Shown here in pieces: positions 57,147 through 64,000 of a DNA stretch of 64,000 nucleotides (position 1 is the first letter of the stretch; each line of letters opens with the position of its first letter). A model generated the notes under the pieces. That model was not told where the DNA came from. It ran no database searches and worked only from the letters and a program-made list of their open reading frames with translations. This DNA comes from Trifolium pratense (Eukaryota > Streptophyta > Magnoliopsida > Fabales > Fabaceae), in the NCBI RefSeq assembly GCF_020283565.1, contig NC_060065.1:53158703-53222702 (forward strand), in the 5' to 3' direction. A program made the translations under genes and the position numbers.

Positions 57147-58660
57147 TGTTGCGTGGTTGTTTGTTTTTGCGGTGGATCAGTGTCCAACACCTCTCAGGGA
57201 TCAAAGCTGCAATATGTAGCTTCTGTTAAATCACTGTTGAAACATAAGTGCAAGTTATATTTACACTTATAGTATCTTCTTTGTTGTAACCTCTTTTTTT
57301 CAAGTCAAATAAATGTATTACTAAAATTTGGGAGCATAAATATATAGAGCTATATTTTGTCACCTGCTATTAGAGAAGCATGTTAATATTAATCTTACAG
57401 CTGTTATCTCCTTTATCTTGAATAAAAATTAGCTTAAACACTTTGGTATAAGATGAAGAAAAAAAAAAGTTACGTGGCTTATAATTTTGAGAAGCGACCA
57501 AGTATAACGATATGTTTGGATATATGACAAACTTATGATTCTCGCGTTTCAAGACTAACTTCACTGTGGTTCCTAAAAGCTACAAAAGGTAGCTTCCAAC
57601 AGGACACACGTTTGGAACACTTTCACCACGGAAACAAACAGGCAATAAGAGTGGCAGAGATGATTTTATAACGTTTGTATATATGTGTCATGAAGGATTC
57701 TATATACGTGTATTAGTTTGCGTATAATTGGATTCAAACGTAGAATAAGACGTCGAATGCGCTAATAAACATGTCATATATGTGGATATATTATTACATT
57801 GACATTAATCTAGTAAAACTATACTAGTAGGCTTTGGAATTGCCGTTGTACAAGCCGGCTGAAAATGGTGTATTTTTATGGATCTTATCTTTTTCCTTAG
57901 ATTTTTTGGTATTATAGCAACTTAGCATGTACATTCCCTTAGTAGGTGAAAAGGGAACGTAGAAGATAGTGGAAGTGGTGATGGTGTTTTCCATGACCTC
58001 AAAAAATTAATAGGCCAGTAGTATTTTCCATGATAGAGATGGGGCACCATATCTAGAGCATTATGCAGCAAAATAGTCCAAAAGACACCATGTCAAAAGT
58101 GCAAGGCCAAGGAAGAATCAAAAAGTAAGAAAGGTATTTTTTATTTATTTACAATACCTGCTCGTTCGTTCATAAATCACTCAACGCGACACGAGTCTAG
58201 GGTGAAGTTATAGCAGTAAAGTAAAGTCGACTTCACAAGTGACTCAACATACCATATATATAGATGGGTCTCGCAAGTAATCAATAGTTCTATGGTGGAA
58301 CATTTGTAGAAATAGATAGATCTAGAGAAATTTTTTGTGTTTGCACTTATGAACAGGCTACACCGCCGAGAGCATGAGAGTTTTTACGTCTATTCACGTG
58401 AGGTGAGGCCAACCGCAATCACAATCATGGTTTTTGTTTGGCAATTATCGAAGGAGAATATAGTGACCGTAACAGTGAGGTTGCATTTTAAATGGGTAGA
58501 AAAAATTGTGGTATATGCGGTATACAATTAAATTTCAAGAAATTTTCTTAATCTAATGATGCTTGAAACCTGCTAGAACTTGCCATTATTCATCATATGT
58601 TCAAGTTCCATGGCAAGTTTGACATTGAGCATATCTTCACTACCATAAGGGAAAACAGTT
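57147..58660. other. Non-coding interval
   Basis: No gene recognised. The 58337-58531 frame is short and without motif. TATA-like TATATATAG near 58256 has no coding partner. Confidence 0.4.
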
Positions 58661-58707
58661 AAAGTAGTTTAATCCTTTTTTTTTTTTGACAGCAAAGTAG
58701 TTTAATC
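58661..58707 (-). mobile_element. Tail-only micro-insertion with 14-bp direct repeats
   Basis: AAAGTAGTTTAATC at 58661-58674 recurs at 58694-58707. The insert is C, twelve T and GACAGC, that is GCTGTC plus an A-tract on the minus strand. Same design as the copies at 12547, 31237 and 45462. Confidence 0.8.
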
Positions 58708-59440
58708 TGTTGTTGGTTACAGATTTTGTTACTTTCTGTTACTCTTGCAGCAGCTGATATAGCCAGTAGTTTTTCATATATAAGCATGTTATCGTGTTTG
58801 TTTGATTAACTTGAAATATTATTCAAAAACTTTAGCTTGTAACACACACAAACAAGCATGTTATCATGCCTATTTGATTAACATGAAAAAAGTTATTCAG
58901 AAACTTACATTCTTTGAAAATTTGAAACAAGTACACAGACCAATTCATAATAGATGAAAATGCTACATGGAAGTGAAATGGATTATTATTAACCCTGTGA
59001 ATGAGGTTAAGATTATCAATGCTGCATGAGTTGTATGTATCTGTGAAATACAAATTAAAAAATAAGAGAACTTTTTTCAATTCAATAAAATTACATACAT
59101 AGATAAACCATGCAACTTGTATTAACTGCAAATATATAAAAAATAAATAAACCATGATTCAAATTGTATTAACAGCAATACATATAACAAATTTAAAGTA
59201 CAACAGGCCTTAATCTTTCATGTGAAAGAAAAGAACAAAAACATGTGACTGAATCCTCTTATAGGCAGTATGAGAACTTTGCCAATTTTTAGATTCAGAC
59301 ATTTCTCTGAACTTGCACTTAGTTTTTAAGATAAACCGGTGCAAACCTCTGATTACCAATTAAGCAAGCATGTTTCAACAACTTCATCTTTCTTTACAAC
59401 TCTATGAAGTGCATCAATCTTCTATGTTGTGACAGACTAT

Positions 59441-59596
59441 GAAGCACTAACATAGACACAAACACTGACACGTCGACACCGGTAATAGTTTGAAAAAGTG
59501 GAAAAATTGATCGTAACCACGTGTCAGTGTTGTGTCAATGTTGGATACCGAGTATTGGACACCAGACACGCCTTCAATGTGAAGTGTCGGTGCTAC
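59441..59596. mobile_element. GAAGCAC-type MITE near the receptor kinase
   Basis: It starts GAAGCACTAACATAGACACA and ends GTGTCGGTGCTAC, with interior ACACTGACACGTCGACACC. It matches the element at 35387-35556 and lies about 90 bp past the stop of the receptor kinase gene, possibly within its 3'UTR. Confidence 0.65.
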
Positions 59597-59683
59597 ATAG
59601 GTAGCAGATAGCTACTGAATTGAAGACAAACAACAAAAACGATAAAAGAATACTTAAAAATACATGATTTAGAAAAGGAGACC

Positions 59684-62215
59684 TCATCTACCCTCAGACT
59701 TCACCAACTGTGAGAATACCCTACTCATAGAAACACCAGAAAGATCATCGACAGTAGAAGATTCGAACTGTACAGCAGAAGCAGACGAAACATTCGCATC
59801 CTGGTTGAAATTGTTGACCTGTGGGGATAGTTCGCCGATCATGTTTGTACTGTTTTCTTCAGGATCGCCTTGAACCACAGCCTCTTGAAGTTGAAGAGCA
59901 TACTCCAAATTCCACAAGACATCTCCCATTGAAGGCCTGTCAACACCATAGTCAGCCAAACATTTTTCAGCAGTTTCTCCAAACTTCCTAAGAGAATCTG
60001 GTTTGACTTTCCCTGCAAGCGTTCTATCGATGATTTGTTCCAACTGTCCTTTTTTCTGAAATTTCATCGCCCATTCTGCCAAGTTTACCATTTCCCTAGG
60101 AAGAGATGGATCTATAACAGGCCTTGCACAAAGAACTTCAAACAGAACTACGCCAAAGGAATATACGTCTGACTTTTCCGTCAGTTGTTGCCTCCTGAAA
60201 TACTCTGGATCGAGGTACCCGAAACTCCCCTTGACAGCAGTGCTCACGTGTGTTTGATCGATCTCAGGACCAGTTTTTGACAATCCAAAATCAGCAACTT
60301 TAGCCATTAGGTTCTCATCGAGTAGGATATTTGCAGACTTCACATCACGATGAATAACTGCTTTAGAATAGCCGGTGTGAAGGTAATGAAGTCCTCTAGC
60401 AGATCCAATGCATATCTCAAGTCTCTCCTTCCAACTTAAGCTCGGGAATCCTGAACCATATAGATGACTCTTGAGAGTTCCCTGCTCCATGTATTCATAT
60501 ATAAGGATCATTTCATTATTTTCATCACAATAACCAATCAAAGACACCAGATGACGATGACGAAACTGAGATAACATTTCAATTTCAGTTCTAAATTCAG
60601 CAATCCCCTGCTGCGACCGTGGATTCCCTCTCTTCACCGCCACTTTTCTGCCATCTCTTAATTCTCCCTTGTAGACTTTCCCGAAACCGCCTACCCCAAT
60701 AACCCAACTCTCATCAAAATTGTTTGTACCCTCCTGAACTTCAGCAAAAGGGACACGATACTCAAAGTTTGAAGCAGCACTTATTGTAGTGCCATTGGAA
60801 TACTTGCTTCCCATTGTATGCGATGTTGCATCGTTGACAGATAAAGGAATCCATGTCTTTGACTGCCTTTGTCTTGCCAACCTCTTCTTTTTCCTGCACA
60901 GTACACAACAAACTCCAGCCAGGACCAATACACTCACGACCCCAACACTCACACCAGCAATCACGCCAACCTTACTAGAACTCGAACCAGAACTAATACC
61001 CCCAGCACCAGACGCCGCATCTGCACTTAGACTGCCTATAGAATTGTTCATTTTCATTATCTCCAGTCCATTCAAAATAGCATTAGGGTTGTCCTTATTC
61101 AAAGTGGAAGGGCCAATACTAACACGAAGTTTATTGCTGTCAGCTAAAGGTGTAACCAAATCCTTATAATATGGAACAGCCAAAACATTATTACTTTGAG
61201 AACTAAGATCAAGGTCCTTAGCAGCCGCCAACGAGTCAATATAAACATTGAAGTAAAGGTCATTGAGAACTTTACTCACTATATCACAAAAATGAGCTCG
61301 CACAAGGTACTGAAATCCAGCCTCCCTATCAAACGTCCATGTCACGTTGAAATTAACATTAGCATCACCACTAGTGTTCATCTCCGCAGCAGTACCATAA
61401 ACACTAGACGGAGCAGTGTTTTGTGTTGCCCCTCCAGGAACATACTCAACAGCAGGAATATTTGAAACATCATTGGTCAGACTCGATTGTAGAAGAAACT
61501 TTTGATCCGAAATCCAAGTTCTATGAAGAGGGTCTTGTCCGGAGTTAACAACCGGACCACCCATGTTAACCCTCCAAACAGTCTCCAAAGCCTGATACCC
61601 TAATCCAGAATAAGTCGACGCCGGATTTAAGGAACTAGCATCATCAACAATAAGATCATCCGGCATAGAAACAACTTCAATAGCATTGACAAATGCAACT
61701 GAATTATCAAAAGGGTTAAAAGTAATCACAAGGGTATCTGTTGTAATATTGATAGAGTATTCCTTCATAACAGGATTCTTCTGAGCAGTGAAACCACTAA
61801 GAAGAACAAAAGTTTGTGTTGCAACAGAGAATTTTGCAGCATTTAAATTGTATCTATCATAAATAAATGGAAAGAAATAAAACCGGATCCAGTGTCTTCC
61901 TTTTTGATTAATAGGAAAAGTATACTTTGAAGATCCAGTGAAAATTCTTGCAGTTTGATAAAGAGGTGATTCATCAGCATCAGAAGAAACTGATTTTGAA
62001 GAAGTACTAGCAAGAATTTCTTGCTGAGTTGAAAGTAACTTCTTATTAGAATTATCTGATGTGAAATTTCTATTACCAACTGAAGTAGTTGAAGTTGAAC
62101 CACAATCTATAAGGTAATTATCAGAAGGAACAAAAGTGGCACAAAAGCATAACAAGGGTAACAACATATACAAAACACAGATAAACAAACCATGTTTTCT
62201 CAAATCCAACATCAT
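59684..62215 (-). CDS. HERK1: CrRLK1L receptor-like kinase, HERK1-like
   Basis: 843 residues, intronless, as usual for CrRLK1L genes. Signal peptide at about 1-26. The malectin-like extracellular region (about 30-395) contains DNYLIDCGS, GRHWIRFYF and FVNAIEVVS. The membrane helix is 416-440, followed by basic RKKKR. Kinase about 505-780: Gly loop GVGGFGKV (507-514), K528, E544, HRDVKSAN (622-629), DFG (642-644) and GSFGYLDPEY, so it should be active. The C-terminus SGVSMSRVFSQLVKSEGR and the juxtamembrane SKTWIPLSVN match HERK1/HERK2-type members better than FERONIA. Such receptors sit in the plasma membrane, sense wall state or RALF peptides, and control cell expansion. The alternative orthology is HERK2. 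The start fits the signal peptide. Confidence 0.95.
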   Translation of the reverse strand: MMLDLRKHGLFICVLYMLLPLLCFCATFVPSDNYLIDCGSTSTTSVGNRNFTSDNSNKKLLSTQQEILASTSSKSVSSDADESPLYQTARIFTGSSKYTFPINQKGRHWIRFYFFPFIYDRYNLNAAKFSVATQTFVLLSGFTAQKNPVMKEYSINITTDTLVITFNPFDNSVAFVNAIEVVSMPDDLIVDDASSLNPASTYSGLGYQALETVWRVNMGGPVVNSGQDPLHRTWISDQKFLLQSSLTNDVSNIPAVEYVPGGATQNTAPSSVYGTAAEMNTSGDANVNFNVTWTFDREAGFQYLVRAHFCDIVSKVLNDLYFNVYIDSLAAAKDLDLSSQSNNVLAVPYYKDLVTPLADSNKLRVSIGPSTLNKDNPNAILNGLEIMKMNNSIGSLSADAASGAGGISSGSSSSKVGVIAGVSVGVVSVLVLAGVCCVLCRKKKRLARQRQSKTWIPLSVNDATSHTMGSKYSNGTTISAASNFEYRVPFAEVQEGTNNFDESWVIGVGGFGKVYKGELRDGRKVAVKRGNPRSQQGIAEFRTEIEMLSQFRHRHLVSLIGYCDENNEMILIYEYMEQGTLKSHLYGSGFPSLSWKERLEICIGSARGLHYLHTGYSKAVIHRDVKSANILLDENLMAKVADFGLSKTGPEIDQTHVSTAVKGSFGYLDPEYFRRQQLTEKSDVYSFGVVLFEVLCARPVIDPSLPREMVNLAEWAMKFQKKGQLEQIIDRTLAGKVKPDSLRKFGETAEKCLADYGVDRPSMGDVLWNLEYALQLQEAVVQGDPEENSTNMIGELSPQVNNFNQDANVSSASAVQFESSTVDDLSGVSMSRVFSQLVKSEGR

Positions 62216-63079
62216 GGGTTTTTTGTTTTGCTTCTAAAAATCTTGTCTTTTTGAAGTAAACTGAATCCTAGGAAGATCTGTGGTACAAACAAAAAAGAAA
62301 AAATGAGTCTTTTTTTCTACTTATTAAAGCAAAAAAGCAAATAAAGTCAAAGGAAGAGTGAAAATGGAACCTTTTAAACGGTGTTGTAGCTCCTGAAGAA
62401 AAAACCTGAAGGATCTGTGTTTTTTTATTTTGGGAGAGAGTTGATGGAACAGAAATAGTTGCAGGAGAAGAACAAAGACATGTTAAGGAAGAATCTAGCT
62501 AAGCATAAGCTGGAATAATGATGTTTTTTGACAACCTAAACTCTTGACATATTCATTGATTTTATATTTATTATTAATTAATTTTTTTTATTTTTTAAAA
62601 ATGAATGGGAAAGATAAAGAAAGAGTAGAAACGGTGGGATTGGTGGAAGGTGGAAGCAGAGTCAAATCTCAGAAAGGTTGGTGCAGGAATTTTGTTTTTG
62701 GTAAAACTTGAAAACGTGTGCGGTGTAAATAGAGATTATAAAATTTGATATAGGTATTTAATTTATACATTGTTTTAGAATGAATACATTTTTATTTTTT
62801 GACATAATTTTTTTCAATTGTGTCATCTAATTATTACTATTATATAAGCCGTTCATGAGAAAATAAAACAATAGTAGGTATTTAATTTAGTAAATGTATA
62901 AATTTTTGACAATATTATTGCATTTTTTGATAAGTATGCAAAAATCTTAAACACACTCATTTTGAAGAGTAATTGAGAACAATAAAAAATGGATAATTTT
63001 TTCACAAAATAAATTAGACTGTGAGTTTTTAGGTACTTTAAAATTTGGTTAGCTAGTGAGTATCTAAGTTATATTGCGA
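62216..63079. other. 5' flank of the receptor kinase gene
   Basis: 62216-62520 is probably leader and proximal promoter on the minus strand, with pyrimidine/purine-biased text. No clear TATA box could be chosen. 62530-63070 is AT-rich with no recognised feature. Confidence 0.4.
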
Positions 63080-63430
63080 AGTATCAGTACCCTTTTATTA
63101 TGGCGAGAGGTTTATTTCGTATCAAGAATGTGTTGTGGAGGCGGGAAAGACGGATTGGATCGAGAGACAATGTCTACTCTACTCGTTACCACTAAACGAC
63201 GAAGCCAAAAGCGGAAGGAGGGACTTGAACCCTCAACCTCAGCCTTGGCAAGGCTATGCTCTGCCATTAAGCTATTTTCGCCATCTACGATAGTGGCAAG
63301 ACACTACTAAGCAAATTAACTTTTCACTTGATACAGACGACTTTTTTTTTTCTGCCGGACCACGCTCTTAACCTTCGATCGAGATACGAGCACGAGTAAG
63401 TGGGCGGCTAGGGGAACGGGCGGCTGCCGT
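63080..63430. other. Probable mitochondrial DNA insertion (NUMT)
   Basis: This block is visibly less AT-rich than its surroundings and contains a plant mitochondrial tRNA-Gly copy (63210-63281). Flanking text such as GGCGGGAAAGACGGATTGG and CTTCGATCGAGATACGAGC looks organellar, but the edges are guesses. The 78-residue frame across it is not a gene. Confidence 0.55.
63210..63281 (-). pseudogene. trnG-GCC: tRNA-Gly(GCC), mitochondrial type, decayed
   Basis: The minus strand begins GCGAAAATAGCTTAATGG, has the anticodon loop TTGCCAA in a GCCTTGCCAAGGC stem-loop, and GGGTTCAAGTCCC as T-arm, ending TCCTTCCGCT. This is the plant mitochondrial tRNA-Gly rather than the cytosolic one. The 5' acceptor strand has changed (GCGAAAA where pairing with TTCCGC would need GCGGAAA), so the acceptor stem is broken. 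Confidence 0.85.
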
Positions 63431-63470
63431 TTCAAAATTTAATATCATGTCAAAATTCAATATCATGATA

Positions 63471-63640
63471 AATTATAGTTTGCGCAAATAAATGTGATTT
63501 TATGTTAATTTATAAGTTTTTACTAACGAAAATTGTATCAACATAATATTTTTTTTCATAAACTACATTTACAATCTTATAATAATATATAAAAACTTAC
63601 TTATTTACGTAAACAGTTTCGTATAAGCTTAAAAACGAAC
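63471..63640. repeat. Fragment of the dispersed ATAAGTT-rich MITE family
   Basis: GCGCAAATAAATGTG...TTAATTTATAAGTTTTTACT...CTTATAATAATATATAAAAA matches text near 15260, 39340 and 48780. No ends could be fixed. The remaining bases to 64000 show no gene. Confidence 0.45.
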
Positions 63641-64000
63641 TAATTGAAACTTCCTTTAAATTGAGTCTTATAAATTTTATGATAGATTAAAGCTCTAAAA
63701 AGTTACATTTGAACATGGTTGTTTGATTTGGTAGGCTCATATATTCCTGTCCAAATCATAAGAATGAGCCAAAATATATGGTCGAGGCCTTAAATTGTTC
63801 CAGGTGGTGTGAAAGTATAAATAGTCAGCTGTCTTATATACCCTACCAAATTGCATGAAATTGACTTGCATAATCAAACACCGTATCAACTGCTGTCTTC
63901 TAATCACGTTAAAATGAAGTTTCTCAAACTTTACCTAAAGTACACCACAATTTTATTTTATTTTTTTATTTTAATTTAATTAACAATAATTCCTTAAAGA

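Noticed and set aside
63074..63310. 78-residue plus-strand frame containing RSQKRKEGLEPSTSALAR
   Set aside because: It reads through the complement of the tRNA-Gly copy, a well-known source of false proteins.

Overview
This is plant nuclear DNA: AT-rich, intron-bearing, and dense with LTR retrotransposons, MITEs and SINE/LINE debris. A legume is likely, and Medicago or a close relative is my inference. The reasons are a RuBisCO-associated-protein-like GH18 gene, the short TRIM and SINE families, and the general repeat style. No species test was possible here.

Layout. 1-870 is AT-rich non-coding DNA. 876-12004 is a complete Ty3/gypsy element of the Tat lineage on the minus strand, with apparently identical 455-bp LTRs and a 5-bp target duplication. 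It carries gag and pol with two RNase H domains, plus a spliced plus-strand gene with its own TATA box between pol and the 3' LTR. 12010-16900 holds a long foldback MITE, a (TA)n tract, a LINE remnant and an RNase H fragment. 16999-19933 holds two convergent GH18 genes: a secreted chitinase-like protein with an intact catalytic motif, and a RuBisCO-associated-protein-like paralogue that lacks a signal peptide and one catalytic Asp. 20600-23475 is repeats. 23476-28691 is a complete Ty1/copia element on the minus strand with one uninterrupted gag-pol frame, inserted into a SINE-like repeat. 29500-34100 carries TRIM fragments, a SINE, a LINE tail and a foldback MITE.

34979-37255 is a three-exon CCT-motif gene. 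39430-42470 carries two RNase H (RVT_3) remnants, a foldback element with a 9-bp target duplication, and a SINE. 42807-48273 (minus) is the six-exon gene for the RNase P subunit RPP30, with introns full of MITEs and a tandem duplication. 50883-51872 is the C-terminal part of a FAR1-related gene, with good splice sites but no N-terminal domains. 54215-54526 is a histone H4 gene with a classical histone promoter. 56733-57146 is a small unrecognised gene with a TATA box. 59684-62215 (minus) is an intronless CrRLK1L receptor kinase close to HERK1. 63210-63281 is a decayed copy of mitochondrial tRNA-Gly(GCC).

The host genes are unrelated housekeeping, signalling and defence-type genes, with no operon-like link. 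The most unusual items are the antisense gene of the Tat element and its dyad-repeat surroundings, and a set of very short insertions (TGTTC or TGTC plus an A-tract) flanked by 14-20 bp direct repeats. Exon joins are my reading of GT/AG sites and frame, without transcript data.
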